DNA from: Rubeoparvulum massiliense
GTDB taxonomy: Bacteria; Bacillota; Bacilli; Rubeoparvulales; Rubeoparvulaceae
Length of the DNA: 64,000 nucleotides
NCBI RefSeq assembly: GCF_001049895.1
Contig: NZ_CVPE01000005.1
Location: forward strand, 372,001-436,000
Reading direction: 5' to 3'
Shown: in pieces, positions 1 to 14,421 of the stretch
Layout: every line of letters starts with the position of its first letter
Position numbering within the stretch: the first letter of the stretch is position 1
Notes under the pieces: generated by a model
The model's database searches: none
Told to the model about the DNA's origin: nothing
The model's input: only the letters and a program-made list of their open reading frames with translations
Made by a program: the position numbers and the translations under genes

Positions 1-1679
1 CCTCGCACCGGACGAATCACCGTTGCTGTGTAGAACTCATCCACATAGTACTTATTGAATAGGAGCTGATGGAGCGGTCGAAGCCCTTCTGCAACCCCCA
101 CTCGCTGGTGATGACGGCCATAGAAGAACCAGGCCAAGCCAATCCCAGCCAACGAGATGACCACGGCTACCACTTGAATCCAGATGGGACCACTAATATG
201 GGCAGGATATAACGTCCCATTGGCAGTGAGCCAATCACCGAGGTAGCTCGTGAACGGTTGGGCATTGAAGAACCCTGCTACCAAACTGAGTGCCGCTAAG
301 ACGATCATGGGGAAGGTCATGGAACCCGGTGACTCCTCTGCTGCTAAGCCGGAGCGATTTTCCCCAGTAAAAGCAACGAAAAAGAGACGGAACATATAAA
401 AGGCTGTTAAGAATGCCGTAATCATCGCTACCCAGAGTAGGACGGTACGTCCATCAGCATAGAGTGCCATGAGAATCTCATCTTTCGACCAAAAACCAGC
501 AAAGGGTACGATCCCAGCGAGGGCTAAGGCGCCGATAAGGAAAGCCCAGCTCGTCACCTTCATCCGCTTCCAGATGCCACCCATTCGGAAAATATCCTGG
601 GTTTGTAAACCATGAATCACACTTCCTGCAGCGAGGAAGAGCAATGCCTTGAAGAACGCATGGGTAAATAAGTGGAAGACACTTGCTACATACCCCATGG
701 CTCCTAATGCTAGCATCATATAGCCGAGCTGACTGATGGTAGAGTAGGCAAGAATCCGTTTAATATCCCGCTGTACAAGCGCGATGGTTGCTGCGAAGAT
801 GGCGGTAAATCCACCTACATAGGCCACCACATCCAGTGCCAACGGTGAAAGTAAGAAGAGATCAAAGGTACGGGCTACCAGATAAACACCTGCAGCCACC
901 ATGGTCGCCGCGTGAATCAGCGCAGAAACTGGTGTAGGACCTTCCATGGCATCTGGCAACCAGGTATGAAGGGGGAATTGTCCCGATTTTCCCATGGCTG
1001 CGATAAAGATCAAGATAGCAATCAAACTAATCTGCCATGATTCCATGGGATGTTCTGCAATTACACCACGGGCTGCATTGGTAATCTGTTCAAAATCGAA
1101 GCTGCCCGTCCACCAGAAGATGAGACCGAGGGCGATAAAGAGTCCCATATCCCCGATCCTTGTTACGATAAAGGCTTTCTTCGCCGCTGCCTTCGCCTCA
1201 GGCTTATAGAAATAGAAGCCAATGAGCAGGAAGGAGCCTACCCCTACTAGCTCCCAGAAAATATAGAGCTGCAATAGATTGGGAGATAGTACAAGTCCTA
1301 GCATGGCAAAGGTAAAGAGGGCGAGATACGAATAGAAAACGGAAAACCGTTCATCTCCTTGCATATATCCCTTGGAGTAGATATGTACCAAAAAACTAAC
1401 CAAGGAGACCACAAGGGCCATTAAACTGTTGAGTGCTGTTACTTCAAAACCCATGGTAATGGTGGTACTCCCAATGGCCAACCATTCCACTGTATATTGG
1501 TAATTCCCTGCTCCTCCCGAAAAATGTTCCCAAAAGACAAAGAGGGAAATGGTCAAAGCTGCCATCGTCGCCAGGATGCCGATATATGCGGCAAACTCTT
1601 TCAGCTGTCTGCCAAAGGCGACTAAGATGATGAAGGCGATGAAGGGGATGAGCGGGATCAGCCATGAATTCTCAATCAT
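1..1679 (-). CDS. nuoL: NADH-quinone oxidoreductase subunit L, 3' end cut by window
   Basis: Antiporter-like membrane subunit of complex I, thought to drive proton pumping at the distal end of the membrane arm. The frame is open from an ATG at 1679 to the window edge (559 codons; the C-terminus is missing). The translation is almost entirely hydrophobic. It carries the family block around HTWLPDAMEGPTPVSALIHA, which holds conserved charged and histidine residues of Mrp/NuoL proteins. It lies 29 bases downstream of nuoK, the usual place for nuoL. nuoM and nuoN would be expected beyond the left edge. Identification is certain at family level. Confidence 0.96.
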   Translation of the reverse strand, partial: MIENSWLIPLIPFIAFIILVAFGRQLKEFAAYIGILATMAALTISLFVFWEHFSGGAGNYQYTVEWLAIGSTTITMGFEVTALNSLMALVVSLVSFLVHIYSKGYMQGDERFSVFYSYLALFTFAMLGLVLSPNLLQLYIFWELVGVGSFLLIGFYFYKPEAKAAAKKAFIVTRIGDMGLFIALGLIFWWTGSFDFEQITNAARGVIAEHPMESWQISLIAILIFIAAMGKSGQFPLHTWLPDAMEGPTPVSALIHAATMVAAGVYLVARTFDLFLLSPLALDVVAYVGGFTAIFAATIALVQRDIKRILAYSTISQLGYMMLALGAMGYVASVFHLFTHAFFKALLFLAAGSVIHGLQTQDIFRMGGIWKRMKVTSWAFLIGALALAGIVPFAGFWSKDEILMALYADGRTVLLWVAMITAFLTAFYMFRLFFVAFTGENRSGLAAEESPGSMTFPMIVLAALSLVAGFFNAQPFTSYLGDWLTANGTLYPAHISGPIWIQVVAVVISLAGIGLAWFFYGRHHQRVGVAEGLRPLHQLLFNKYYVDEFYTATVIRPVR

Positions 1680-1708
1680 ATGATCACCATTCCTTTTCTC
1701 TTTACTCC

Positions 1709-2020
1709 CTAGTGTTTAAGCAAGTTGTATTGATCCACATCCACCGTCGCCTTATTCCGATAGAGGGCAATCAAAATGGCTAAACCTACGGCAGCCTCTG
1801 CTGCTGCAACGGAAATTGTGAATAAGGAGAAGATCTGTCCTGAAAGATTGGCAAAGAGACCATACTTGGCAAAAGCGACGAGATTAATATTGGTCGCATT
1901 TAGCATCAACTCGATGGAGAGTAAGACGATGACTGCATTCCGCTTCGTCAGCGCTCCATATAACCCGAGACAAAAGAGAAATAGAGCAATGATTAAGTAT
2001 GAAGATGCCGAAAGACTCAT
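1709..2020 (-). CDS. nuoK: NADH-quinone oxidoreductase subunit K
   Basis: Small membrane subunit of complex I (103 residues, three predicted helices) related to MrpC. Two membrane glutamates needed for proton translocation in this family are visible, at about residues 37 (SIELML) and 75 (AAEAAVG). The ATG overlaps the nuoJ stop codon by one base (TAATG), so the two are probably translationally coupled. The length is typical of the family. Confidence 0.97.
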   Translation of the reverse strand: MSLSASSYLIIALFLFCLGLYGALTKRNAVIVLLSIELMLNATNINLVAFAKYGLFANLSGQIFSLFTISVAAAEAAVGLAILIALYRNKATVDVDQYNLLKH

Positions 2021-2535
2021 TACTTCTCATCCTCCTTTTCCCGTTTTGATAGGATGATGGCACCCACCATAGCCACCAGCAGGAGAACAGAGAGTAGCTC
2101 AAAGGGAATGACATAATTGGTAAAGAGCTGTTTCCCGATGGCCTTGGTATTATCTTCTCCTGAATAATGTACTGGAGCATTAGGCCAATCCACTTGGAAG
2201 ATGGCAGATAACATCAATGCACCGAATGCTACAACCAGTAGAAAAATGAAGAACTTCCAGCCTCGATGCGATTGCTGCGCATCCTCGGCATCATGCTTCG
2301 TTAGCATGATGCCGAAGAGCATGACGATGGTGATGGCTCCTGTGTAGAGGAGGATTTGCACCACTCCGATAAATTCTGCTTCTAAGACAAAATAAAGACC
2401 GGCAATGCTTAAAAACGTGAAGGTCATGGCAATTACCATGTGTACCACCTTGGTAAAGGTGACCATGAGGGTGGCACCTGTAATCGCCATCAATGCTAGG
2501 ATAATAAAGGCGATGAATTCTCCACTGATGCTCAT
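2020..2535 (-). CDS. nuoJ: NADH-quinone oxidoreductase subunit J
   Basis: Membrane subunit of complex I, 171 residues with about five hydrophobic helices. The third helix region contains the glycine/tyrosine-rich stretch of the family ([12 protein letters not shown]). The start ATG overlaps the nuoI stop (ATGA) and the stop overlaps nuoK, so it sits in the middle of a tightly coupled operon. The C-terminus is a charged tail (KREKEDEK). Its position between nuoI and nuoK supports the call. Confidence 0.96.
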   Translation of the reverse strand: MSISGEFIAFIILALMAITGATLMVTFTKVVHMVIAMTFTFLSIAGLYFVLEAEFIGVVQILLYTGAITIVMLFGIMLTKHDAEDAQQSHRGWKFFIFLLVVAFGALMLSAIFQVDWPNAPVHYSGEDNTKAIGKQLFTNYVIPFELLSVLLLVAMVGAIILSKREKEDEK

Positions 2536-2954
2536 GGTTTATTGCCCTCCCGTATATTCTGATCATTCTCATGCAACCATGTACGGTCTTTGAAAAGCTC
2601 ATCGCGACTGTAGGTGGCCAATTCAAAATTATTGGTCATCACGATGGCTTCTGTGGGGCAAACTTCTGTGCAAAGATCGCAGAGAATGCATATTTCAAAG
2701 TTGATATCATAGGTATCGATGATTTTTCCTTTTCCATCAGGATTCTTCTTCCCTGTTAGCTGAATACAATTGGTGGGACATACATTGGCACACTGATTGC
2801 AGACAATACACTTCTCAGGGTAGAAATGCTGAATGCCACGAAACCGATCAGGCATGACATACTCTTCATCGGGGTAGAAATGGGTTACTTTCTTTTTCCC
2901 CATGGACTTTAGGGTGTATGCTAACCCTTTTGGTAAGCCTAACATCGAGGACAC
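2532..2954 (-). CDS. nuoI: NADH-quinone oxidoreductase subunit I (2x[4Fe-4S])
   Basis: Peripheral-arm subunit that passes electrons towards the quinone site. Two complete ferredoxin motifs are visible: Cys49/52/55/59 (CIVCNQCANVCP) and Cys89/92/95/99 (CILCDLCTEVCP). At 140 residues it is a short form like those in Bacillus, without a long N-terminal extension. In this organism the upstream electron donor is unclear because the NADH module genes nuoEFG are absent from the operon. Confidence 0.97.
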   Translation of the reverse strand: MSSMLGLPKGLAYTLKSMGKKKVTHFYPDEEYVMPDRFRGIQHFYPEKCIVCNQCANVCPTNCIQLTGKKNPDGKGKIIDTYDINFEICILCDLCTEVCPTEAIVMTNNFELATYSRDELFKDRTWLHENDQNIREGNKP

Positions 2955-2979
2955 CCCTTTCTTTTTATTGATATTCGCC

Positions 2980-3978
2980 TTACATCCAAGTAATCCAAGC
3001 TGCGGTTAAAAAGATATTGAGCAGCGATAGGGGCATGAGCACCTTCCAAGCAAAGGGCATCAATTCATTCACCCGCACACGAGGGAAGGTGGCACGAAGC
3101 CAGAACAGGAAGAAGACGAAGAATAGCATCTTTAATACGAACCAGAGCCAGCCTGGGATAAAATCTAAACCAAAGAGCGGGAGCCAGCCTCCAAAGAAGA
3201 GGGTGGTCAATAACGCGCCCATGGAGAAAGTATACACATACTCTCCTAACATGAACATGGCAAAACGGAAGCCTGAATACTCTGTATGAAAGCCTGCAAC
3301 CAACTCGGACTCCGCCTCGGGTAAGTCAAAAGGCGTTCTACTTAATTCAGCGAGAGCTGCAATCAAGAAGATGACGAAGCCGAGGAACTGGGGAATCACA
3401 AACCAAACACCCATCTCCGCTTGCTTATTGACGATCTCCACGAGATTAAGACTCCCCGTTACCATTACAACCCCTACAATGGAGAGAGCCAGGGGAATCT
3501 CATAACTGATCATCTGACCTGCTGCGCGGAGACCTCCCATGAGTGAGTATTTATTATTGGAAGCCCAGCCTCCTGCCATCGCCCCAATAATGGAGATACT
3601 CGAAAGGGCAATATAGTAAACGACCCCGATGTTCAGGTAGGCGAACTGAATGTTCTCACTGAATGGAATAATGACAAGAACAGCGAAGGATGGCATAAAG
3701 GCGAGGACTGGCGCTAGTAGATAAAGGCCACGGTCTGCATAGGTAGGCCGCACATCCTCTTTAATTAAGAGTTTCAAAACGTCGGCTATAGTCTGGAATA
3801 AACCGAGGGGTCCTACACGATTAGGACCCGTCCGTAATTGCATCCAGCCGATGACCTTCCGTTCGAAGTAGATGGCATAGGTAACATACCCCAGGATAAT
3901 CATTAAGAGTGCCACCGCCGATAAGAACATGAAAAACCAAGTACTCCAGCTCAGGGGATTGTAAAGCCAATCGAGCAT
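2980..3978 (-). CDS. nuoH: NADH-quinone oxidoreductase subunit H
   Basis: Membrane subunit forming the quinone-binding chamber at the junction of the peripheral and membrane arms. It has 332 residues and about eight hydrophobic helices. The conserved family blocks ERKVIGWMQLRTGPNRVGP and the acidic loop ELSRTPFDLPEAESELVAG are clear. The start overlaps the nuoD stop by one base (TAATG). nuoH follows nuoD directly, so nuoE, nuoF and nuoG are not in their E. coli position. Confidence 0.98.
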   Translation of the reverse strand: MLDWLYNPLSWSTWFFMFLSAVALLMIILGYVTYAIYFERKVIGWMQLRTGPNRVGPLGLFQTIADVLKLLIKEDVRPTYADRGLYLLAPVLAFMPSFAVLVIIPFSENIQFAYLNIGVVYYIALSSISIIGAMAGGWASNNKYSLMGGLRAAGQMISYEIPLALSIVGVVMVTGSLNLVEIVNKQAEMGVWFVIPQFLGFVIFLIAALAELSRTPFDLPEAESELVAGFHTEYSGFRFAMFMLGEYVYTFSMGALLTTLFFGGWLPLFGLDFIPGWLWFVLKMLFFVFFLFWLRATFPRVRVNELMPFAWKVLMPLSLLNIFLTAAWITWM

Positions 3979-5093
3979 TAACCATCCACCTCCCCAAGGA
4001 CAATATCGATGGAGCCAAGGGTTGCCACTAAGTCACCCATATGGCTCCCTTTTAATAGTTCTGGTAGAATCTGTAGGTTCGCAAAGGAAGGTCGCCGGAA
4101 TTTAAGCCGATAGGGCGTGGTTTTACCCTCACTCTTGATGTAGCAACCAATCTCCCCTTTTGGCGATTCGATCCGGACATAGGTCTCACCTTTAGGTGGC
4201 TTGATAATCTTCGGTACCTTCGCCATGACAGGACCTTCTGCAGGAATCTGCTCCACAGCCTGCTCAATGATCTTGAGCGATTCTTCGATCTCGGCAAGAC
4301 GAACCAGATAGCGCGCCCATGCATCCCCCGTTGTCTCTGTAGGAACATCAAAATCAAAGCGATCATAGATGGAATAAGGCTCATCCTTCCGTAGATCAAA
4401 TGGGATGCCTGTGCAGCGCAGCATCGGACCACTAAGTCCATACTGCATGGCCAGGGCTTGATCATACTTCCCGATGCCCTTTGTGCGATTCATCACAATC
4501 TCGTTGCCCGTAACGAGCTGATGGAAGCCCTTCAGCTCTTTCCGCATAAAGGGGACAAAATCAGCCACCTTCTGTAGCCAGCCTTCTGGTGCATCCCACT
4601 TTACACCACCAACACGCATATAATTATAGGTCATTCGTGCACCTGTTAGCTCATTGAATAATACGAGAATCTCTTCCCGTGAACGGAAGGCATAAAGGAA
4701 TGGACCGGTAGCCCCCAAGTCTAGCAGGAAGGTGCCCCACCAGACTAAGTGGGATGCAACCCGATTCAACTCCATGGCGATCACCCGAAGGTATTCCGCC
4801 CGTTCGGGGATCTCAATACCCATCATGGTCTCCACAGCATGAACCAGCACATAGTTATTGGTCATGGCAGAGAGATAATCCATCCGGTCTGTATAAGGAA
4901 TAATCTGTGTATAGGTAAGATCCTCTGCCAGCTTCTCGGTACCACGATGGAGGTAGCCAATCACTGGCTTTGAATCGATAATGGATTCACCATCAATCTT
5001 GAGAACCACCCGTAAAACCCCGTGTGTACTGGGATGTTGAGGTCCTACATTGATGAGCATCTCCTCAGTTCGAAGTCCTGTACTAAAACTCAT
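3978..5093 (-). CDS. nuoD: NADH-quinone oxidoreductase subunit D
   Basis: The 49-kDa subunit that forms the quinone site with NuoB and descends from the large subunit of [NiFe] hydrogenases. The family start MLINVGPQHPSTHGVLR and later blocks such as GYLHRGTEKLAE are clear. The length of 371 residues fits Bacillus-type NuoD. NuoC and NuoD are separate genes here (gap 3 bases), not fused as in E. coli. Confidence 0.98.
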   Translation of the reverse strand: MSFSTGLRTEEMLINVGPQHPSTHGVLRVVLKIDGESIIDSKPVIGYLHRGTEKLAEDLTYTQIIPYTDRMDYLSAMTNNYVLVHAVETMMGIEIPERAEYLRVIAMELNRVASHLVWWGTFLLDLGATGPFLYAFRSREEILVLFNELTGARMTYNYMRVGGVKWDAPEGWLQKVADFVPFMRKELKGFHQLVTGNEIVMNRTKGIGKYDQALAMQYGLSGPMLRCTGIPFDLRKDEPYSIYDRFDFDVPTETTGDAWARYLVRLAEIEESLKIIEQAVEQIPAEGPVMAKVPKIIKPPKGETYVRIESPKGEIGCYIKSEGKTTPYRLKFRRPSFANLQILPELLKGSHMGDLVATLGSIDIVLGEVDG

Positions 5094-5096
5094 CCC

Positions 5097-5732
5097 TCAC
5101 ACCTCCTCATCATACTGAACATAATCTTTACGGAGTGGATGGCCGACCCAATCTGGTGGTAGCATGATGCGTTCCAGGTTGGGGTGATTGGTGAACTCAA
5201 TCCCCATTAAGTCATACACTTCTCGTTCGTACCAGTTAGCGCCCTTCCAGATGTCTGTAAGTGAGGCGACTACTGGCGCTTCCCGATCGAGGCGAGTCTT
5301 AATTGCGATGCCTCGCTTCTTCGCGAAGGAGTAGAGTGTACAATAGACTTCCATCTCCATCTGTAAATCGATACTATGCAGCTCTGAAAAGTATTCAAAA
5401 GAAAGGTCTGGATGCTGATGTAAAATTTCAGCCACCTCATGCCAAGCATCCCGTTTCACCACCAGTGTAGGGATATCCTTGGATCGTTCATTGATGTAAC
5501 TCTCCTCAATCACTTCTTCGTCGAGCAAGGAAGTGATAATTGTCACATACTCGTCCAACCAAGGCTGATGAGGGGATGGAGCCGCTATTTCACTTGCTTC
5601 TGCCTCTTTCCCTGCGTCTGCAAGCGCTTTCTCTTTTTCCACTAGAATTTTCTTTTCTTCTGCTTTCTCTACTGGTGCTTTTTCTACTGTTGCCTTCTCA
5701 GCCTCTGTTTTATCTAATTTCTCCTCGCTCAT
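5097..5732 (-). CDS. nuoC: NADH-quinone oxidoreductase subunit C with charged N-terminal extension
   Basis: The 30-kDa subunit of the peripheral arm. The C-terminal two thirds are canonical (blocks such as [15 protein letters not shown] and [11 protein letters not shown]). The first 65 residues or so are a low-complexity Lys/Glu/Ala segment with repeated VEKA-like units, likely disordered and of unknown role. I recall similar extensions in NuoC of Bacillus cereus relatives. The ATG overlaps the nuoB stop (ATGA). Confidence 0.95.
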   Translation of the reverse strand: MSEEKLDKTEAEKATVEKAPVEKAEEKKILVEKEKALADAGKEAEASEIAAPSPHQPWLDEYVTIITSLLDEEVIEESYINERSKDIPTLVVKRDAWHEVAEILHQHPDLSFEYFSELHSIDLQMEMEVYCTLYSFAKKRGIAIKTRLDREAPVVASLTDIWKGANWYEREVYDLMGIEFTNHPNLERIMLPPDWVGHPLRKDYVQYDEEV

Positions 5733-6256
5733 TCTGCAATCACCCGCTTTCCATCCCGCGCTTCACGACGAATCTTCTCCTGCAATTTATTCAGTCCGTA
5801 AATGAGCGCCACTGGACTGGGTGGACAGCCTGGAATATAGACATCCACTGGAACGATCTGGTCCACACCCTTAACTACCGAGTAGGAGCGGACATAGGGT
5901 CCCCCTGCTGTTGCGCATGAGCCCATGGCGATAACCCATTTCGGCTCGGGCATCTGGTCATAGAGCCGACGTAGTACTGGTGCCATCTTCTTCGTTACCG
6001 TACCTGCTACGATCATGAGATCAGCTTGGCGTGGGGTCGCACGGAAGATTACGCCAAAGCGGTCAGCATCATAATGAGCACCACTGGTTGCCATCATCTC
6101 AATGGCACAGCACGCTAAGCCGAAGCCTAATGGCCAGATGGAATTGCTCCGTGCCCAGCCCTTAATCTGTTCAAAGCTGGTCATTAAGACATTCCGTTGA
6201 ATCTGTTCTGCCACGTCAGGTGTTACATCCTCGAGATTCCACGCTTTTAAATCCAT
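5729..6256 (-). CDS. nuoB: NADH-quinone oxidoreductase subunit B (cluster N2)
   Basis: Peripheral subunit holding the terminal cluster N2. The ligands are visible: the adjacent Cys49-Cys50 in GLACCAIEM, the Cys in GSCATAGG and the Cys in PGCPPSP. I chose the ATG at 6256 ([10 protein letters not shown]). A Shine-Dalgarno AAGGTG lies six bases upstream, and the codon overlaps the nuoA stop. An in-frame ATG at 6277 would add seven residues lying inside nuoA and has no such site. Confidence 0.95.
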   Translation of the reverse strand: MDLKAWNLEDVTPDVAEQIQRNVLMTSFEQIKGWARSNSIWPLGFGLACCAIEMMATSGAHYDADRFGVIFRATPRQADLMIVAGTVTKKMAPVLRRLYDQMPEPKWVIAMGSCATAGGPYVRSYSVVKGVDQIVPVDVYIPGCPPSPVALIYGLNKLQEKIRREARDGKRVIAE

Positions 6257-6618
6257 TCTAACACCTTCTTTTTCCATGCATAAAGCAAGCCGATTAATAA
6301 GGTCACAATAAAAATGCCCATCTCAATCATGGCAAAGGCTCCTAATTCTCGGAAAGCCACCGCCCATGGATAGAGAAAGACAGCTTCGACGTCAAAAATG
6401 ACAAAGAGTAATGCGAAAATATAATACCGAACACTAAACCGTACCCAGCTTTGGCCATAGGGATCGATCCCACTCTCGTAGGTTAACCCCTTTTCTCGCG
6501 TAGGCTGGTGAGGACGTAATAAGTTCCCGATACCTACTGCCACGATAGGCAAGCCAATACCGATGATGAGGAACGTCGCTAAGATAATGTAGCTATTGGT
6601 ATACAGAATCTCTTCCAT
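6247..6618 (-). CDS. nuoA: NADH-quinone oxidoreductase subunit A
   Basis: First gene of the complex I operon: 123 residues with three predicted membrane helices. The acidic loop block [20 protein letters not shown] between helices 1 and 2 is diagnostic. A strong ribosome site AGGAGG precedes the ATG, and a good vegetative promoter lies about 75 bases upstream. The gene order nuoABCDHIJKL matches the 11-subunit form known in several Bacillus species, which lacks the NADH dehydrogenase module. Confidence 0.97.
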   Translation of the reverse strand: MEEILYTNSYIILATFLIIGIGLPIVAVGIGNLLRPHQPTREKGLTYESGIDPYGQSWVRFSVRYYIFALLFVIFDVEAVFLYPWAVAFRELGAFAMIEMGIFIVTLLIGLLYAWKKKVLEWI

Positions 6619-6690
6619 CCTGCTTCCCTCCTAACTCCATGTTGTCCCACATTTTTACTTCATAGTTTGTTCAAATTTTAACCCAATGTC

Positions 6691-6719
6691 ATTATAACAA
6701 AACTGCTCAAGTGTGTCTA
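6691..6719 (-). promoter_or_regulatory. Sigma-A promoter for the nuo operon
   Basis: On the minus strand a -35 hexamer TAGACA (6714-6719, five of six consensus bases) and a perfect -10 TATAAT (6691-6696) are separated by 17 bases. It sits between the atp terminator and nuoA, so the nuo genes have their own start despite adjoining the atp operon. Confidence 0.8.
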
Positions 6720-6749
6720 ACATGAGAAGCACTTGAACTGCTTTTCTGA

Positions 6750-6793
6750 TCAAAAAAAAAGAAAAAGCGAAGGAGTGGATTCCTTCGCTTTTT
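6750..6793 (-). terminator. Intrinsic terminator of the atp operon
   Basis: A 13-base-pair perfect stem (arms 6762-6774 and 6781-6793, loop of six) just downstream of atpC. It is followed on the minus strand by a T-rich run. It separates the atp transcript from the nuo promoter. Confidence 0.9.
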
Positions 6794-6855
6794 CTTCTCA
6801 CTTTTAAACTTGTAGATTGCATCAACATGCGTCTCTAAAGTGCAGCATTTCCGCT

Positions 6856-7278
<423 letters not shown>

Positions 7279-7288
7279 CTACGGTGGG

Positions 7289-8713
<1,425 letters not shown>

Positions 8714-8728
8714 TCACTCTGTGATTCC

Positions 8729-9637
<909 letters not shown>

Positions 9638-9644
9638 TTATCGA

Positions 9645-11159
<1,515 letters not shown>

Positions 11160-11169
11160 TCACCCCTAT

Positions 11170-11712
11170 CTACATGCTTTGCGCCAATAATCCATTTTGA
11201 AAACGCTGTAGTTGCAGGCGTAAGCTTCCATCATATACTCGATCGCCTACACGGACAACCAGCCCGCCTACGATCTCTGGCTTCACTTCGTTGCGAACAC
11301 GGAGCTTTTTGCCAATGGCTTGGCTAAAAGTCTCAGCCACTTTCGTCAGCTCGGCCTCTGGTAACGCTTGGGTAGAATAGACCACAGCCTCTTCTACACC
11401 GCGGGCTTCGTTAGCCAGTTTGGTATAAACATGGACAATATCCGTTAATGTTGCCAATCGCCCACTATCGATCAACAGAAAAAGAAAATTTTCTGTCTCT
11501 TGGGACAGAATGGAGGCGAATACTTCCTTCACAATCTTTTTCTTCTCATCACGACCAATTTTCGGATGAAATAGGAGCGTGAATAGTTGCGGTTGATCCT
11601 GGAGCGCTTGAAGAATGGTTTGTAGTTCTTCTTCAGTACGATCCAGCGTCTTCCGCTCGATAGTCACTTCGAAGAGGGCCTTGGCATAACGACGTGCCAC
11701 TGGGCTACTCAT
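11170..11712 (-). CDS. atpH: ATP synthase F1 delta subunit
   Basis: Stator subunit on top of F1, 180 residues. It has the family N-terminus VARRYAKALFEV and the C-terminal block VKPEIVGGLVVRVGDRVYDGSLRLQL. The ATG overlaps the atpF stop by four bases (ATGA), suggesting coupled translation. Confidence 0.97.
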   Translation of the reverse strand: MSSPVARRYAKALFEVTIERKTLDRTEEELQTILQALQDQPQLFTLLFHPKIGRDEKKKIVKEVFASILSQETENFLFLLIDSGRLATLTDIVHVYTKLANEARGVEEAVVYSTQALPEAELTKVAETFSQAIGKKLRVRNEVKPEIVGGLVVRVGDRVYDGSLRLQLQRFQNGLLAQSM

Positions 11713-12200
11713 CGCTCTTCCCCTACCTCTTTCAAGTATTGGTCAATCAATTTTGCCTGCGCCTTTTCATCCAATTGTTGTTCAATAATCTTGGATGCAA
11801 GTAATACAGACAATGTTCCTACTTGGTCACGAAGGGCAGCCATAGCTTCCACTTTCTCTTGTTGGATCTCCTTCACTGCGTCTTCCTTCAGTGATTGGGC
11901 TTCAGTCTTCGCACGAGCAAGAATATCATCTGCTTCTTTTTGACTAATTGCACGAGCTTGATCAAGAATTTTTTTGGCATCATTACGAGCCTGTGTCAAT
12001 TCTTCTTTTTGTTCGGCTAAATATTTGGCAGCCTCATCGCGATTCTTCTCAGCAGTTGCCAATTGGTTCTCAATCCGGTCTTGCCGGCGTTGCATCATAC
12101 CGAGCAATGGCTTATAGGCAAGGCGATGCAGGATAAATAAAAGGAGCGCAAATACAACTAATGTATAGAGAATTGTCCCCCATTGAACCGAAATCCCCAC
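11709..12200 (-). CDS. atpF: ATP synthase Fo b subunit
   Basis: Peripheral stalk subunit, 163 residues. It has one N-terminal membrane helix (about residues 8-28) followed by a long charged, heptad-like helix (about 35-150) rich in Ala, Glu, Lys and Gln. This is the classic b-subunit layout. An intercistronic hairpin sits between it and atpE. Confidence 0.97.
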   Translation of the reverse strand: MGISVQWGTILYTLVVFALLLFILHRLAYKPLLGMMQRRQDRIENQLATAEKNRDEAAKYLAEQKEELTQARNDAKKILDQARAISQKEADDILARAKTEAQSLKEDAVKEIQQEKVEAMAALRDQVGTLSVLLASKIIEQQLDEKAQAKLIDQYLKEVGEER

Positions 12201-12277
12201 GACGATTCACTCCCTTCACAGCACAGAATAAACATGAAAAGGTTTACTTTTCCATATTATGAGCGTTGACATAAGGA

Positions 12278-12308
12278 ATGGCGAAGGCTCGAGATGGAGC
12301 CCCGCCAT
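12278..12308 (-). other. Intercistronic hairpin between atpE and atpF
   Basis: Nested inverted repeats: outer arms ATGGCG (12278-12283) and CGCCAT (12303-12308), inner arms GGCTC (12286-12290) and GAGCC (12297-12301). No T-run follows, so it is probably not a terminator. It could be an RNA-processing or stabilising hairpin at the 3' end of the highly expressed atpE message. Confidence 0.55.
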
Positions 12309-12332
12309 AAGCATCGGCTTAGTTCAAGCCAA

Positions 12333-12569
<237 letters not shown>

Positions 12570-12707
12570 TCACACTTGTTTTGTAATGATTTATAAGGAT
12601 TCCCTTCCGAATCGGAAGAAATTTTGTAACGTTTTTCACGTGGTACATCAAAATTTAAAACAACCAAACCTTCCTCTACATGAGGAGCTCTTACACTACG
12701 CTTGCGC

Positions 12708-13502
<795 letters not shown>

Positions 13503-13558
13503 TTACACCCTCCCTCAAGTAGATTGCCAATAAGGAAGAATGGAAGATTGTTTGTAGT

Positions 13559-13939
13559 TTATTGTAAATGGAATAATCCATCCACTACCATGATGATATG
13601 GGTTAGTAATAAGCCTATGACGAATGCAATTAAATCAAATGTTTCTGGAAAACGTACAACCAGCATCACACCAAGCGCAATGGTAGCGAAGCGAATCAGC
13701 ATCCCACTAGTACGGAGACGCTTCGAGCCACTAAGTATAGTCTCAGTGATCTGAATGGTTCTACGAGCGGTCAGGATCATATTGTATGTGCTTACAATTG
13801 TGCCAAGCATAAAGCCTGCCACATAGATCCGCCATGATGCGATCAGGAAAAAAGGTAAGGCAAGAATCAAAAAAAAGAGGGAAATACGAAGAATACGCGC
13901 TGTTAGGCGCTGCAAATCATTTCTTGTCTGTTCTTGCAT
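13559..13939 (-). CDS. atpI: ATP synthase protein I (AtpI)
   Basis: Small membrane protein, 126 residues, with two helical hairpins and little sequence conservation. AtpI assists c-ring assembly, and in an alkaliphilic Bacillus AtpI and AtpZ were linked to Mg2+ uptake. The call rests on position (between atpZ and atpB) plus size and hydropathy. It overlaps atpZ by 23 bases. Confidence 0.88.
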   Translation of the reverse strand: MQEQTRNDLQRLTARILRISLFFLILALPFFLIASWRIYVAGFMLGTIVSTYNMILTARRTIQITETILSGSKRLRTSGMLIRFATIALGVMLVVRFPETFDLIAFVIGLLLTHIIMVVDGLFHLQ

Positions 13940-14147
13940 ATCGCTTCACCAACTGCATCACACTCATAATCCCTAGGCCCATCCCCAGAAAGAGCCCAAT
14001 AATTAAAAAAAGAGGAGTGGTTCCCCATTGTTTGTCCAGCCAGCGGCCACCGAAAAGTCCTAACAATGTTCCTCCCACTAGATCGGAGGTAATTGCCCCT
14101 ACCAGAAACATCGTTTTGAACGGTGAATCAGGTCGCTGCTCAGGCAT
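13917..14147 (-). CDS. atpZ: AtpZ/AtpI-family small membrane protein
   Basis: First gene of the atp operon, 76 residues with two membrane helices. The family pattern includes GLFGGRWLDKQWGT and GLFLGMGLGIMSVMQ. I chose the ATG at 14147 (MPEQRPDSPF), which has AAGGAG eight bases upstream. A longer in-frame start at 14261 would run through the promoter and has no ribosome site. Confidence 0.85.
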   Translation of the reverse strand: MPEQRPDSPFKTMFLVGAITSDLVGGTLLGLFGGRWLDKQWGTTPLFLIIGLFLGMGLGIMSVMQLVKRYARTDKK

Positions 14148-14232
14148 CTGGATGACTCCTTTTTTCTCTTCTGTTTGGCTAGGATATTTCAAAAAAGCCA
14201 TATATTCAACGAGTAAATGCACATCCTTCGAT

Positions 14233-14261
14233 ATCGTACAACAGGGCAAATATTTTGTCAA
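14233..14261 (-). promoter_or_regulatory. Sigma-A promoter of the atp operon
   Basis: Minus-strand -35 TTGACA (14256-14261, perfect) and -10 TACGAT (14233-14238), separated by exactly 17 bases. It is located about 85 bases upstream of atpZ. It is the only good promoter seen before the ten atp genes. Confidence 0.8.
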
Positions 14262-14302
14262 TGACGAATTGGCAACCGATCTGCTCTAGTTAAAATGAAA
14301 AT

Positions 14303-14335
14303 GGACCAGTAGTGCCAACGATGGGCTACTGATCC
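14303..14335 (-). terminator. Hairpin downstream of the thiolase gene, likely terminator
   Basis: Arms 14303-14312 and 14326-14335 pair fully as minus-strand RNA with one U-G wobble, followed by a T-rich stretch. A second inverted repeat (GGTTCAG...CTGAACC, about 14380-14412) lies closer to the stop codon but has no T-run. Together they fill the gap between the atp promoter and the thiolase gene. Confidence 0.6.
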
Positions 14336-14421
14336 TATAATTTCCTTTAACCTTGATTTTTATGCGATCAAGTAGACATGGTTCAGGTGGAGTTTGATAC
14401 CCCAGCTGAACCTTCGTCCCC

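Noticed and set aside
6706-6736. Inverted repeat TCAAGTG...CACTTGA between nuoA and the atp terminator
   Set aside because: It is only seven pairs with a long loop and no T-run, overlapping the nuo -35; too weak to call an operator or terminator.
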